The notes beneath the pieces are model-generated. The model made no database searches. It was not told the DNA's origin and saw only the letters and a program-made list of their open reading frames with translations. The position numbers and the translations under genes are program-made. Below, piece after piece: positions 24,687 through 34,149 of a stretch of 64,000 nucleotides of DNA. Source of the DNA: Microbulbifer sp. TB1203 (lineage in GTDB: Bacteria > Pseudomonadota > Gammaproteobacteria > Pseudomonadales > Cellvibrionaceae); the NCBI RefSeq assembly GCF_030997045.1, contig NZ_CP116899.1:3992001-4056000 (forward strand), written 5' to 3'. The first letter of the stretch is position 1; each line of letters begins with the position of its first letter.

Positions 24687-26249
24687 TTAGTAAGCTTGTG
24701 GACCCGCGGCCCTGACCCCGTCACTTACCTGGAACTTTTCGATGTTCTCGGCGAAGAGTCCGGCCAGTTTGCGCGCCTGCTGGTCGTAGGCGGCGGTGTC
24801 GGCCCAGGCGCTGCGCGGGTTCAGGAAGTTCTTGTCCACGCCCGGCACCTCCAGCGGGATATCCAGGTTGAGGATATCCAGGTGCTCGGTCTCGGCATCT
24901 TCCAGCGCGCCGCTCTGGATGGCGGCGACCACCGCGCGGGTCACCGGGATCGGGAAGCGCTTGCCCTGGTTTTGAGAAGAGCCACCGGCGCCGCCGGTCC
25001 AGCCGGTGTTGACCAGGTAGACCCTGGAGCCGAAGTCCTCGATGCGTTTCATCAGCAGGTCGGCGTACTCCCGCGGCGGACGCGGCATAAAGGGTGCCCC
25101 GAAGCAGGTGGAGAAAGTGGGGTGGATGCCCGCCTCCGCGCCCAGTTCGGTGGAGCCCACGCGGGCGGTGTAGCCGGACAGGAAGTGGTAGGCGGCGGCC
25201 TCCTTGGACAGGATGGACACCGGCGGCAGTACGCCGGACACGTCGCAGGTCAGGAAGATCACGTTCTTCGGTTCGCCCGCGCGGTTTTCCGGCTGGCGCA
25301 TCTCCACGTGCTCCAGCGGATAGGAGCAGCGGCCGTTTTCGGACAGGCTGGTGTCGTCGTAGTCCGGCACGCCGCTCTCGTCGGTGACCACGTTCTCGAC
25401 GATGGCGCCGAAGCGGATGGCATCCCAGATCACCGGCTCGTTCTCGCGGCTCAGGTTGATGGTCTTGGCGTAGCAGCCGCCCTCGATATTGAACACCGCG
25501 CCCTTGGCCCAGCCGTGCTCGTCGTCGCCGATCAGGTAGCGCTCCGGGTCGGCGGACAGGGTGGTCTTGCCGGTGCCGGAGAGGCCGAAGAACAGGCAGG
25601 TATCGCCGTCTCTGCCCACGTTGGCGGCGCAGTGCATCGACATCACGTCTTTTTCCGGCAGCAGGAAATTCTGCACGGAGAACATGGCCTTTTTCATCTC
25701 TCCGGCGTAGCGCATGCCCGCCAGCAGCACCTTGCGCGCGGCGAAGTTGATAATCACGCAGCCGTCGGAGTTGGTGCCGTCGCGCTCCGGCTCGCAGACG
25801 AAATTGGCCGCGTGCAATATGCGCCACTCCTCCTTGCCCTTGGGGTTGTACTTGTCGGTGCGGATGAACATGTTGTGCGCGAACAGGCTGTGCCAGGCGG
25901 TCTGCGCGGTCACGACGACGGGCAGGTAGTGGTCCTCGTCCTGGCCCACGTGCAGCAATTGCACGAAGCTGTCGCCGCCGGCGACGAACTCTTCCACCCG
26001 CTTCCACAGGGCGTCGAACCTGTCCTGCGGGAAGGGGCGGTTGACGCTGCCCCAGTCGATGCTGTCGGCAGTGGAGGGCTCTTCCACGATAAAGCGGTCC
26101 GCCGGGGAGCGGCCGGTGCGGGCGCCGGTTTCCGTCACCAGCGCGCCGGTTTCGGAGAGTCTGCCCTCGCCGCGCGCCAGCGCCTGTTCCACCAATTGCG
26201 CTGGCGCCAGGTTCCTGAAAACCTGCGCCGTGTCGTCGATCTGTGCCAT
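24687..26249 (-). CDS. pckA: Phosphoenolpyruvate carboxykinase (ATP)
   Basis: 520 residues. The kinase-1 P-loop is [15 protein letters not shown] and kinase-2 is [16 protein letters not shown]. The oxaloacetate/ATP-site motifs [21 protein letters not shown] and [18 protein letters not shown] are all present, so the enzyme should be active. It converts oxaloacetate to PEP and starts gluconeogenesis from organic acids. The neighbourhood pckA - hslO - hslR - yrfG is a familiar gammaproteobacterial order. The 235 bases upstream (26250-26484) are AT-richer and must carry its promoter; GCCATAATGCG is a possible -10 region. Confidence 0.97.
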   Translation of the reverse strand: MAQIDDTAQVFRNLAPAQLVEQALARGEGRLSETGALVTETGARTGRSPADRFIVEEPSTADSIDWGSVNRPFPQDRFDALWKRVEEFVAGGDSFVQLLHVGQDEDHYLPVVVTAQTAWHSLFAHNMFIRTDKYNPKGKEEWRILHAANFVCEPERDGTNSDGCVIINFAARKVLLAGMRYAGEMKKAMFSVQNFLLPEKDVMSMHCAANVGRDGDTCLFFGLSGTGKTTLSADPERYLIGDDEHGWAKGAVFNIEGGCYAKTINLSRENEPVIWDAIRFGAIVENVVTDESGVPDYDDTSLSENGRCSYPLEHVEMRQPENRAGEPKNVIFLTCDVSGVLPPVSILSKEAAAYHFLSGYTARVGSTELGAEAGIHPTFSTCFGAPFMPRPPREYADLLMKRIEDFGSRVYLVNTGWTGGAGGSSQNQGKRFPIPVTRAVVAAIQSGALEDAETEHLDILNLDIPLEVPGVDKNFLNPRSAWADTAAYDQQARKLAGLFAENIEKFQVSDGVRAAGPQAY

Positions 26250-26484
26250 TCGTCGATTACCCGTCAGTTGTATCTAAAGAAAATAGTCGGGCCGGCGCAG
26301 AAAGCGGCGACCGGGCAAATTCGGGGGCGCATTATGGCAAACTTCAAATTACCCGGATAGCAAGTCTGGTCATTTTATGAGCATTGTTAGCGCTATCAGA
26401 GAAAATTTTGCGCTGTTTTATCCGTTAAATTTATTCCTATTTTTAATGGTATAGATTTAATGAATGTTTGTCCGCTCGTCGGCG

Positions 26485-27363
26485 TCAGTGCACTGTATGC
26501 GGCGGGGCGTTGAACAGGGCCTCTATCTCCTCCCGGTCGAAGCGGTACTGCCTGTTGCAGAACTGGCAGTCGGCGGCGATCTCTCCACCCTGCTCTTCCA
26601 GCAGCTTGTAGACCTCCTCCGGCCCCAGGGCAACCAGTGCGCGGGCGCTGCGCTCGCGGGAGCAGCTGCATTTGAAGCGGATATTGGCGGTGCCGAGATG
26701 CACCGGCGCCAACTGGTGGAACAGGCGGTGCAGCAGCTGGTCGTGCGGCAGGCTGTGCATTTCCTCCGCGGTGACAGTTTCCGCAAGGTGCTGGGCGGTC
26801 TCCCAGGCGTCGTGATTTTCCGACTCGTCGGCGGCGTTGTTGCCCGGCAGCACCTGCAGCATGATGCCGCCCACGGTTTCGGGGCTGGATTCGATCCAGA
26901 AGCGGGTGGCCAGCTGCTCCGACTGGGTGAAGTAGTCCTCCAGGCACTCCGCCAGGGTGTCCTTTTCCAGAGGCACTATGCCCTGATAGCGCTCGCCTTT
27001 CCGGGGGTCCAGGGTGATCGACAACACGCCCCGGCGGCCGATCAACTCGCGCAGGGTGCTGCCCCCGGCGACCTCCGCGCCCTCGGCCACGCGGGCGATA
27101 CCGCGCAGGTCGCTGTGGTGGGTGCACTCGGCGAGGATCAGCGGTACGTCGCCCTCGCCGCGGGCCTGCAATATCAGCAGGCCCTCGAACTTGAGGGTGG
27201 TGGAGAGCAGGCAGGCGGCGGCGAGGAATTCCCCCAGCAGTTGGGCGACCGGTTGCGGCAACCGGTTGTTCTCCAGTACGGCGCGGTAGGCTTTGGTGAG
27301 AGTTACCACCTGGCCGCGGATATCGTGGCGGGAAAAGATAAAGCGTTCCAGCTGATCTGACAT
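26485..27363 (-). CDS. hslO: Redox-regulated chaperone Hsp33
   Basis: 292 residues. The N-terminal folding domain opens MSDQLERFIFSRHDIRGQVV. The C-terminal zinc switch keeps all four Cys, as CSCSRERS (C-x-C) and CQFCNRQYRF (C-x2-C). Under oxidative stress, disulfides form here and release zinc, turning on holdase activity in the cytoplasm. It precedes pckA in the transcription direction, as in many gammaproteobacteria. Confidence 0.96.
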   Translation of the reverse strand: MSDQLERFIFSRHDIRGQVVTLTKAYRAVLENNRLPQPVAQLLGEFLAAACLLSTTLKFEGLLILQARGEGDVPLILAECTHHSDLRGIARVAEGAEVAGGSTLRELIGRRGVLSITLDPRKGERYQGIVPLEKDTLAECLEDYFTQSEQLATRFWIESSPETVGGIMLQVLPGNNAADESENHDAWETAQHLAETVTAEEMHSLPHDQLLHRLFHQLAPVHLGTANIRFKCSCSRERSARALVALGPEEVYKLLEEQGGEIAADCQFCNRQYRFDREEIEALFNAPPHTVH

Positions 27364-27412
27364 GAACGGATTGCCTCGGCAAAAAAACGCGGGATTTTAG
27401 GGGGGTGCCGCT

Positions 27413-27844
27413 TCACCCGCAAACGCGGCTGATCTCCCGGTTCAGCTGCTCCGCCTGTCGCTGCCGCTCGCGCTCGGTCATTTTCACTTCTTTGCCGTCC
27501 CCGCCCACGAAGGTTACACGACCCTGGAGAATGCGCAGTTGCCTGCGTGCGTTGTGGCAGGCTCGGGCCATCTGTTGCTGGCGCTGCTGCGCGTCCCGCT
27601 GTCGGCGGCTTTCGTACTCCTGTTGCAGCTTGGCCTGCTGTCGGGAGGCATTTCCCGCGGTGCCGCCATCGGCGCTATTGATGGGGCGCAGTTCGCCTTC
27701 GATATTCTTCGCCGCGGCTTGCACCGGCGGGCGGTCGCCGAAGTGGACCTTGCCCTCTTCATCGACCCAGCGATAGACCTCTTCGGCGGTGGCTGCGGCG
27801 GCCGACAGCGACAATGCGATAATTCCAATCCCTGCTCTTATCAC
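27413..27844 (-). CDS. Exported DUF4124-domain protein
   Basis: About 143 residues. A short signal peptide (VIRAGIGIIALSLSAAAATA) leads into the DUF4124 motif EEVYRWVDEEGKVHFGDRPP. A Gln/Arg-rich coiled-coil segment (QQAKLQQEYESRRQRDAQQR) follows, then a short C-terminal part with two Cys. DUF4124 proteins are small periplasmic proteins of unknown role. I use a GTG start at 27844 after GAGGAGAAG; the longer frame from 27886 runs back into the protease gene and lacks a signal start. Confidence 0.8.
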   Translation of the reverse strand: MIRAGIGIIALSLSAAAATAEEVYRWVDEEGKVHFGDRPPVQAAAKNIEGELRPINSADGGTAGNASRQQAKLQQEYESRRQRDAQQRQQQMARACHNARRQLRILQGRVTFVGGDGKEVKMTERERQRQAEQLNREISRVCG

Positions 27845-27875
27845 GACTTCTTCTCCTCTGATCACCGGCCGCCGA

Positions 27876-29381
27876 TCACTCGCCACCTTCCTCCTGCGCC
27901 AGGGTGCTGAACAGCCCCTGTGAGTGGCGGTTGGGGATGTGGTAGGTCTGCAGTATGAAGGGTTGTTGCTCGCGCGCGGCGGCGGCGTCCAGCACCATGC
28001 GATAACCGCCCTGGTCGCGCAACTCGACGAAGGGCTGTTCGTTGCTTTCCATCAACTGGGCGAATTCCTCGAAGTCCGCCACCGGCGAGCCGTTGACCGA
28101 ATCGATAATCCAGTTTTTCCAGTCGTGGTAGCCCAGGTTCACCGCCGCCGGCAGCACCTTCAGCGCCACCACCAGTTCGCGGCGTTGGGCGTCCCCCCAC
28201 TGGTTGCGCGCATGGAGATAATCGATAGGCGCCTTGGAGTGCCAATTGTTCCCCCAGCGCTTGATCAGGTTCATGTTCAGCGGCACGAACACCACGCCGC
28301 CGTAGATGTAATAGCGGGGACGCTGGTCGTACTGTTCGCTCAATACCAGCGAGCGTGACAGCGGCGCCGCCGCCAGTTCGATCTTCGCGCTGTGCACCTC
28401 GCCGTTGCGGGAGAAGCGCACCGGCAGTTTGTCGCCCACATGGTACTGATCCACTGCGTAGTGGTAGTTGGTGCGCTGGTTTTCGCTCCACTCCACGGTG
28501 CGGTCCGCGGCCACCGCGTAGCCGTCCACCTCCAGCAGCACGTCGCCCGGGCGCAGTACCTGGGCTGCGGGCGAATCCTCGAAGACCTTCACGATCAGCG
28601 CGCCCTCCTGACCGTCGTCGAGGTCGGCAGCCTGCTTCATGGCCGGGCTCTCCATGCTCTGGGTGACCGCGCCCAGTTCGGGGAAGCCCTGGTGCACGCC
28701 GTCTTCGGCATCCTCGAGCACATGCTGGATCACGCTGGGGGGGACGAAATAGCCCAGGTTCTCGGCGCCCTGGCTCTGGTTGGTCTGCATGGCCACGCCG
28801 ACGATACGGCCGTTGGAAATCACCGGTCCGCCGCTATTGCCGGGGTTGATGGCGGCATCTATCTGCCCGGCCATCAGGTAGCTCTCGGCGTGGGCGTAGT
28901 ACTGGTGCTCAACCCGCGAGAGCACGCCGCGGGTGATGGACAGGGACTTGCCGCCGATGGGGTAGCCATACACCGTGACTTCCTCCTGCAGGTCCGGCAA
29001 TTCGCCCATGGCCAGGGGGCGGGTGCCCTCGAAGAAGCTGTCGTCCTCCACGGTGAGCAGGGCCAGGTCCGCATCGTGGGATACGAACTGCACCCGGGCG
29101 CGGAATTTCTCCGCGTCACCGTGGCGCTGTACCTGGATAAAGCTGCCGTTGGCTATTACATGCGCGTTGGTGAGTATGCGCTTGCCATCGATCACCGCGC
29201 CGGAGCCGGACAGTTGCTGGGCGTTGAGCAGCGCCCAGGGATTGAAGTAGTCCGGCGCTGCGGCGGTAGTGTAGATCTTGATAATGGAGCGCTTGAGCTG
29301 CTCCCGTTCGCGGCTGTCGGCGGCGGCGGGCTGGGTGAATATCAGCAGCAGGAGGGCGAGGGGGGCTAGTCGTTTCATCAT
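27876..29381 (-). CDS. Exported Deg/HtrA-type serine protease with PDZ domains
   Basis: 501 residues with a signal peptide (MKRLAPLALLLLIFTQPAAA). The trypsin-like domain has His74 (ILTNAHV), Asp105 (SHDADLALLTV) and Ser183 (AAINPGNSGGPV), all in standard HtrA positions. A PDZ domain follows (about 255-335, SPAAQVLRPGDVLLEVDGY) and a further C-terminal PDZ-like region (about 385-450). The layout resembles the plant/bacterial Deg family with a degenerate second PDZ more than classical DegP. It probably acts in periplasmic protein quality control. Two ATG codons in a row mark the start. Confidence 0.92.
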   Translation of the reverse strand: MMKRLAPLALLLLIFTQPAAADSREREQLKRSIIKIYTTAAAPDYFNPWALLNAQQLSGSGAVIDGKRILTNAHVIANGSFIQVQRHGDAEKFRARVQFVSHDADLALLTVEDDSFFEGTRPLAMGELPDLQEEVTVYGYPIGGKSLSITRGVLSRVEHQYYAHAESYLMAGQIDAAINPGNSGGPVISNGRIVGVAMQTNQSQGAENLGYFVPPSVIQHVLEDAEDGVHQGFPELGAVTQSMESPAMKQAADLDDGQEGALIVKVFEDSPAAQVLRPGDVLLEVDGYAVAADRTVEWSENQRTNYHYAVDQYHVGDKLPVRFSRNGEVHSAKIELAAAPLSRSLVLSEQYDQRPRYYIYGGVVFVPLNMNLIKRWGNNWHSKAPIDYLHARNQWGDAQRRELVVALKVLPAAVNLGYHDWKNWIIDSVNGSPVADFEEFAQLMESNEQPFVELRDQGGYRMVLDAAAAREQQPFILQTYHIPNRHSQGLFSTLAQEEGGE

Positions 29382-29465
29382 GGGCGGCGAAATTATTGCT
29401 TAGTGTGGCGAGTGTAGCAGTTGGTGCAGTACTCCTGTAGGAGTCTGTCTGCGGGCGAAAATTCC

Positions 29466-29843
29466 CTAGTCCTGTTCGCGCAGGAAGCGGTGAATCTGCC
29501 GGCGCTGTTTCTTGTTGGGGCGCTCGCTGTGGACGCCAGCGTTGCCGGCCCGTCGCTCGGCGCTAGCCTGCTCGCGCCTGGCGATACTGGCTTCGGTTTC
29601 CCGGTACAGGGTGCGGGCGACGTCGGCGCCGCGGCGCTGGTCGGACAGGGCCAGCACCTCCACTTCCACCAGATCCCATCCCTGGCGGATGCCCAGGGTG
29701 ATGCCGGTGGTGATCTCCTTGCTGGCTTTGATCCGCTGGCCGTCGGCGTGCACCTTGCCGCCCTCGATGGCCTGCTTGGCGATGCTGCGGGTCTTGTAGA
29801 AGCGCGCGGCCCAGAGCCACTTGTCGATGCGTACTTTGTCCAT
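29466..29843 (-). CDS. hslR: Heat-shock ribosome-rescue protein Hsp15, S4 RNA-binding domain
   Basis: 125 residues. The S4 domain starts right at the N-terminus: MDKVRIDKWLWAARFYKTR, then AKQAIEGGKVHADGQRIK. A basic tail rich in Arg/Lys/Gln ends RQIHRFLREQD. Hsp15 binds 50S subunits carrying stalled nascent chains and helps recycle them. The open frame extends 52 codons upstream through the GTAGGAGC palindrome, but the ATG at 29843 is clearly the family start. It lies close to yrfG and hslO, its usual partners. Confidence 0.93.
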   Translation of the reverse strand: MDKVRIDKWLWAARFYKTRSIAKQAIEGGKVHADGQRIKASKEITTGITLGIRQGWDLVEVEVLALSDQRRGADVARTLYRETEASIARREQASAERRAGNAGVHSERPNKKQRRQIHRFLREQD

Positions 29844-29883
29844 TGAGGTGTGAATTTGATTACTCAATTGAAAGGGTTTGCGC

Positions 29884-29973
29884 CTGTAGGAGCGGGCCAT
29901 GCCCGCGATCGATCCGGGATTCAACCACCGCCGGTCGCGGGCATGGCGGATGGCCGCCCCGCCGCTCCTACAG
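29884..29973. repeat. Palindromic repeat, family B, full copy
   Basis: CTGTAGGAGCGGGCCATGCC ... and its inverted partner ending CCGCCGCTCCTACAG lie between hslR and yrfG. The arms are less perfect than in the copy at 3692-3780. Confidence 0.88.
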
Positions 29974-29995
29974 CGAGAACTAGCCGCGGCTCGTT

Positions 29996-30649
29996 TCAAA
30001 TAGTCATTATCTCATCGAACTGGTGAATCGCCGGGAAATCCGCGATCTCCCGCATGGGGCCGCGGCTGTCCGGCTGGCGGATGCACAGCAACCGGCCGAT
30101 GCCGTAGGCGCGGGCGGCGGCTAGTACGCTCTCGTTGTCGTCCACGAACAGGGTGCGGGAGGGCTCGAAGTCGATATGTTCCCGCAGCGCCGGCCAGAAG
30201 TGTTCGCTCTCCTTGGCGTGGCCCAGGTCGTGGGAGGAGACGATGCCGTCCAGCCAGCGGTCTATGCCGGTGATTTCCAGCTTGTGGGCGAGGCCGGCCG
30301 GATGGGCGTTGGTGACCAGTTGTACCTGCTTGTCCAACCGGCGCAACCCCTCGAGAAAGGATTCTGTCTGCGGGCGCAGGGCAATGCGGTCCTCAATCTC
30401 GCGCAGGATGGCGGCGATATCCAGTTTCAGTTCCCGGGACCAGAAGTTCAGGCAGTACCACTCCAGGGTGCCGCGGCGGGCATCGATCTGCGCGCCCAAC
30501 TGCTCTTCCGCCTGTGCCAGCGGGATATCGTGGATCTCCGCGTAGCGCCTGGGCAGGTGGGTGAGCCAGAAGTGGTTATCGTAGTGCAGGTCGAGCAGGG
30601 TGCCGTCCATATCCAACAGCACCGTGTCGACGTTTTGCCAGTCGAGCAT
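29996..30649 (-). CDS. yrfG: GMP/IMP nucleotidase of the HAD superfamily
   Basis: 217 residues. HAD motif I is LLDMDGTLLDLHYDNHFW (nucleophile Asp). Motif II is VQLVTNAHP, and motifs III/IV are HAKESEHFWPAL and TLFVDDNESVLAAA. The LHYDNHFW extension and PRRYAE are typical of YrfG, which dephosphorylates purine mononucleotides. It lies upstream of hslR in the same direction, with only a family B palindrome between them. Confidence 0.93.
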   Translation of the reverse strand: MLDWQNVDTVLLDMDGTLLDLHYDNHFWLTHLPRRYAEIHDIPLAQAEEQLGAQIDARRGTLEWYCLNFWSRELKLDIAAILREIEDRIALRPQTESFLEGLRRLDKQVQLVTNAHPAGLAHKLEITGIDRWLDGIVSSHDLGHAKESEHFWPALREHIDFEPSRTLFVDDNESVLAAARAYGIGRLLCIRQPDSRGPMREIADFPAIHQFDEIMTI

Positions 30650-30726
30650 GGGATTCAGTTTACCTCTCGTTTAAGGGCGATGGAGCAGAGCATAGGCCAT
30701 GTTCTTGTCGCCCTTATGAATTCCCA

Positions 30727-31401
30727 TTATGCCCGCGCGCGAGCCAGCCCGTACAGCAGCGCCAGCTGCGCCCCGTAGTAGGTGACCATGATCGCGGTGC
30801 CGGCCATTGGCAGCGGGATCACGAATTTATTCAGCGCGATCAGGGTATCGGAAACCATAAAGGTGACAGCGCCGGCGAACAGCAGCGCAGAGTCGCCCCG
30901 GTGGGCGGCGGCGCAGAGGGCCATGATCACGATCGCCAGCAGGTAGACCAGCACTGCTGGTGCCAGTTCCTCCGCCGCCGGCAGCAGCACTCGCGCCAGC
31001 AGCAGGGCGGTGATCAGCACCGGTACGCCGCGCAGCGCGGTGCGCCGGCTGCGGAAGTCCGCCGCGCGCAGGAAGTTGCCGGCGTAGATCAGCTGCGCGA
31101 GCAGGAAGGCGCCAAGGCCATAGACAAAGCCATTGGAGAACTCCAGGGCCAGCAACAGGTCTCCCAGCGCGGAGAAAGTCAGTGCGCAGAGGGTCAGGGT
31201 GCGGGTGAAGCCTCCCAGGCTGCGCAGGGCGAGCAGCGCGAGTATGGCGATGGGCACAATTTTCATCGACGCCATCCAGGGGCCGCGCAGGCCGTAGGCA
31301 TCGAGCACCATATAAATCGCCGCACACGCCGTGAAGGCCAGGAGCGGGCGCGACAGGGACCGTGACAGCGGACTCGCGACGGTTGCGGGGGACTCAGTCA
31401 T
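30727..31401 (-). CDS. yhhN: YhhN-family membrane protein (lysoplasmalogenase-like)
   Basis: About 224 residues with seven to eight membrane helices. Family motifs include [38 protein letters not shown] and [14 protein letters not shown], whose Asp residues are conserved in TMEM86/YhhN proteins. Animal relatives hydrolyse lysoplasmalogen; the bacterial role is less clear. The ATG at 31401 is preferred over 31449. It diverges from the cysteine synthase gene, so the roughly 80 bases between them carry both promoters. Confidence 0.88.
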   Translation of the reverse strand: MTESPATVASPLSRSLSRPLLAFTACAAIYMVLDAYGLRGPWMASMKIVPIAILALLALRSLGGFTRTLTLCALTFSALGDLLLALEFSNGFVYGLGAFLLAQLIYAGNFLRAADFRSRRTALRGVPVLITALLLARVLLPAAEELAPAVLVYLLAIVIMALCAAAHRGDSALLFAGAVTFMVSDTLIALNKFVIPLPMAGTAIMVTYYGAQLALLYGLARARA

Positions 31402-31484
31402 GGCTTTTCTCGCGTTTTTCTTGTATTTGTGTGGGGCAGTATTTGGCAAGAATATTCGACAGGCAAATCAGGAGAGCGTCGCGC

Positions 31485-32402
31485 ATGAAGGCAGCCAATA
31501 TTCTCGAAACCATCGGCAACACACCCCACGTCCGCATCAATCACCTGTTTCGCCCGGATATCGAGGTGTGGATGAAGGTGGAGCGCTTCAATCCCGGCAG
31601 CAGTATCAAGGACCGCATCGCACTGTCGATGGTGGAGCAGGCGGAGGCCAGCGGCGAACTCAAACCCGGCGGAGTGATTGTCGAGCCCACTTCCGGCAAC
31701 ACCGGCGTCGGCCTGGCGATGGTGGCCGCGGTGCGCGGCTACCGGCTGATTCTCACCATGCCGGAATCCATGTCGGTGGAGCGGCGCAAGATCATGAAGG
31801 CGATGGGTGCGGAAATCGTGCTGACCCCCAGGGAGCGCGGCATGGGCGGCGCCATCGAGCGGGCCCAGGAACTGCTGGAGGAGAACGCCAACAGCTGGAT
31901 GCCGCAGCAGTTCAACAACCCCGCCAACGTCAAGGCGCACCGGGAGAAGACCGCACAGGAAATCCTCGCGGATTTTCCCGAGGGGCTGGACTACCTGATC
32001 ACCGGCGTCGGCACCGGCGGCCATATCACCGGTTGCAGCGAAGTGCTGAAAGAGCATTTCCCCAAACTGAAGACCTTCGCGGTGGAGCCGGAGAAATCAC
32101 CGGTGATCACCGGCGGCGAGAAGGGCCTGCACCGGCTGCAGGGAATCGGCGCGGGCTTTATACCGAAGATCCTCAATACCGACGTCCTCGACGACGTTAT
32201 CCTGGTCAGCGAGGAGGACAGCTTCGAGATGGCCCAACAGTGTGCCCTGAGGGAGGGGATCTTCGTCGGCATCTCCTCCGGCGCCACCCTGGCGGCGGTA
32301 AAACAGCGCCAGGACCAGCTCCCTGCCGGCAGCCGGGTGCTGATATTCAGCTACGACACCGGCGAGCGGTACCTGTCTATCGAGGGCCTCTTTCCCGCCT
32401 GA
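31485..32402 (+). CDS. cysK: Cysteine synthase / O-acetylserine sulfhydrylase family, PLP enzyme
   Basis: 305 residues. The N-terminus [20 protein letters not shown] and the PLP-binding Lys42 in NPGSSIKDR are typical. [12 protein letters not shown] binds substrate, [10 protein letters not shown] holds the PLP phosphate and [11 protein letters not shown] the pyridine ring. It makes cysteine from O-acetylserine and sulfide. I chose the ATG at 31485 after AGGAG, not the frame start at 31362, which overlaps the divergent gene. The next gene is cysQ, also of sulfur metabolism. CysK fits the motifs somewhat better than CysM; a CBS-like activity is not excluded. Confidence 0.93.
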   Translation: MKAANILETIGNTPHVRINHLFRPDIEVWMKVERFNPGSSIKDRIALSMVEQAEASGELKPGGVIVEPTSGNTGVGLAMVAAVRGYRLILTMPESMSVERRKIMKAMGAEIVLTPRERGMGGAIERAQELLEENANSWMPQQFNNPANVKAHREKTAQEILADFPEGLDYLITGVGTGGHITGCSEVLKEHFPKLKTFAVEPEKSPVITGGEKGLHRLQGIGAGFIPKILNTDVLDDVILVSEEDSFEMAQQCALREGIFVGISSGATLAAVKQRQDQLPAGSRVLIFSYDTGERYLSIEGLFPA

Positions 32403-32422
32403 AAAATTGTTCAAGTTGAGCC

Positions 32423-32482
32423 GTAGGGTGCGCCGCGCGCACCACTGCAGAGCCGAGCCCCGGTGCGCACGGCGCACCCTAC
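32423..32482. repeat. Palindromic repeat, family E (GTAGGGTGCGC)
   Basis: GTAGGGTGCGCCGCGCGCAC and GTGCGCACGGCGCACCCTAC form an inverted pair around a short AT/AG-containing loop, between the cysteine synthase and cysQ genes. Confidence 0.88.
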
Positions 32483-32550
32483 TGTCGGCTACCGGTGAGA
32501 TCGCCGGAGCCGATGCGTATAATGCCCCGCTCATACAAGCAGGAGTGATT

Positions 32551-33390
32551 ATGGACAAGGCGCTGGATATGAAGGTATTGGTGGAGCAGGTGATCGACAT
32601 CTGCGCCCGCGCGGGCGAGGCGATCCTCGAGGTGTACAACAGCAGCGCCGAGCTGGAAGTGGATACCAAGGCGGACGATTCCCCGGTCACCGCCGCAGAC
32701 CTGGCCGCCCACCGGTTGCTGGAGCCGGCGCTGGCGGCGCTGATCGAAGGTGTGCCGGTGCTCTCCGAGGAACAGGAAACCCTGCCCTATAGTGAGCGCC
32801 GACAGTGGAAGCGCTACTGGATCGTCGACCCGCTGGACGGCACCAAGGAATTTATCCGCCGCACCGGCGAGTTCACCGTGAACGTGGCGCTGATCGAGGA
32901 CGGCGAGCCGGTGCTGGGGGTGGTGCACGTACCGGTGCTGGATATCACCTACGCCGGCTGCAAAAACAACGGCGCCTTCAAACGCAGCGCCGGGACCGAA
33001 CAGTCGATTCGCGTGCGCAGCCTGGCGCCGCGCCTTGAGGCCGGCGAGCCGGTGGAACTGGTGGCCAGCCGCAGCCACGGCGCCGGCGCCGTGGACCGTC
33101 TGGTGGAACGCATCGAATCCGATCTGGGCAGTGTGGCCTGCAAGAATATGGGCAGTTCGCTCAAGCTGTGCCTGGTGGCCGAGGGCGCTGCGGACCTCTA
33201 CCCGCGCCTGGCGCCCACCTGCGAGTGGGATACCGCCGCGGCCCAGGCGGTAGTGGAGGCCGCGGGAGGCGTGGTGGTGGACGACAAGTTCCGGCTGTTG
33301 CGCTACAACACCAAGGATTCCCTGCTCAATCCCCACTTCTATGTCATCGGCGACTCCGGGTTTCCCTGGCGAGAATTGCTCACAAAGTAA
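32551..33390 (+). CDS. cysQ: 3'(2'),5'-bisphosphate nucleotidase
   Basis: 279 residues of the inositol-monophosphatase-like family. Metal-binding motifs are DDSPVTAADLAAH, VLSEEQ, WIVDPLDGTKEF and, at the end, CEWDTAAAQAVVEAAGG. It removes the 3'-phosphate from PAP/PAPS, by-products of sulfate assimilation. The ATG at 32551 follows AGGAG at good distance. The open frame from 32407 runs through the family E repeat and is not part of the protein. Confidence 0.95.
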   Translation: MDKALDMKVLVEQVIDICARAGEAILEVYNSSAELEVDTKADDSPVTAADLAAHRLLEPALAALIEGVPVLSEEQETLPYSERRQWKRYWIVDPLDGTKEFIRRTGEFTVNVALIEDGEPVLGVVHVPVLDITYAGCKNNGAFKRSAGTEQSIRVRSLAPRLEAGEPVELVASRSHGAGAVDRLVERIESDLGSVACKNMGSSLKLCLVAEGAADLYPRLAPTCEWDTAAAQAVVEAAGGVVVDDKFRLLRYNTKDSLLNPHFYVIGDSGFPWRELLTK

Positions 33391-33473
33391 CCAATTTCAA
33401 CTAAGCTTTACTGTAAGCCAAGTTTTCGGGCGACCAGGTTCGCCCGGCTGTCTGTATTGGTAGAGGTAGAGCC

Positions 33474-33680
33474 ATGACCCGCCCCCGCAGCGCTCACGTC
33501 AACATCAGCGAGAGCGAGACCCGCAAGCTGCGCCAGCAGCTGGAAGTGGAAATCACCTGGCTGAACCGGCAACTGGAGGAGCTGCAGGGTGCGGAGACCG
33601 ACCTGGATATCTCCCTGCTGCAGACCTACCGGGAGATGATCTTCTCCCGTCGCGCGCTGCTCGGCCGCATTCCCCGCTGA
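33474..33680 (+). CDS. Small conserved-looking coiled-coil protein
   Basis: 68 residues. The middle is a strongly amphipathic helix (SESETRKLRQQLEVEITWLN, RQLEELQGAETDLD) predicted to form a coiled coil; the tail is basic (SRRALLGRIPR). A purine-rich GTAGAGGTAGAG precedes the ATG and an intrinsic terminator follows at 33731, both of which support a real gene. No family is recognised. Confidence 0.6.
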   Translation: MTRPRSAHVNISESETRKLRQQLEVEITWLNRQLEELQGAETDLDISLLQTYREMIFSRRALLGRIPR

Positions 33681-33730
33681 GGCGGAAATTTTTTCAAAGG
33701 CCTTGGAAAGGCGCGCAATTTTATTTTGGG

Positions 33731-33755
33731 AAAACTCCCAGGCCCGGAGTTTTTT
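33731..33755 (+). terminator. Intrinsic terminator
   Basis: AAAACTCC and GGAGTTTT pair around CAGGCCC and are followed by TT(T). Outer bases GCGCGCAA/TTTGCGCGC can extend the hairpin. It probably ends the transcript of the 68-residue gene. Confidence 0.8.
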
Positions 33756-33828
33756 CGCGCGCAAATTTGCCACGGAAAACTGAAAGCCGTCTACGCTTGG
33801 TACGTTAATGTAATAAGAGTAACGTCCG

Positions 33829-34110
33829 ATGCGTTATCCGGTTGTGGTTCACAATATTGAATACGCCGGCTTCGGCGCCATAGCGCCGGACCTGCCCCAT
33901 TGCCATTGCCACGCCGACACCCTCGATGCCACGCTGCAGAAAATGGCGGAAACCATTTTGCAGCGCCTGGAAGAAGTGCGTGCCGTTGGAAAGGCGCCGC
34001 CCACGCCGGGCAATATAGAAACCCTGCGCAACAACCCGGCTTTTGCCGGCGGCATCTGGGCCATTATCGACGTGGCACATTCCCACTCGTCTCCCAGCGC
34101 CGAACCCTGA
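33829..34110 (+). CDS. HicB-like antitoxin-fold protein without a HicA partner
   Basis: 93 residues. The start MRYPVVVHNIEYAGFGAIAP, the DLPHCHCHADTLDATLQKM turn and the following amphipathic helix (AETILQRLEEVRA) match the partially degraded RNase-H fold of HicB antitoxins. No HicA-sized toxin gene is adjacent on either strand, and the protein lacks an obvious C-terminal DNA-binding domain. It may be an orphan antitoxin or a member of the wider HicB-like family with another role. Confidence 0.65.
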   Translation: MRYPVVVHNIEYAGFGAIAPDLPHCHCHADTLDATLQKMAETILQRLEEVRAVGKAPPTPGNIETLRNNPAFAGGIWAIIDVAHSHSSPSAEP

Positions 34111-34149
34111 ATATCTATCGGTAAATCGTTTGCACCAAGGAAGGTTGTG

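Noticed and set aside
26250..26484. Possible small gene between hslO and pckA
   Set aside because: AT-richer sequence with no open frame carrying a ribosome site; it fits a promoter and leader for pckA.
32407..32550. N-terminal extension of cysQ through the family E repeat
   Set aside because: CysQ has a proper ATG after AGGAG at 32551 that matches the family start, so unlike the signal-peptide cases the repeat need not be translated.
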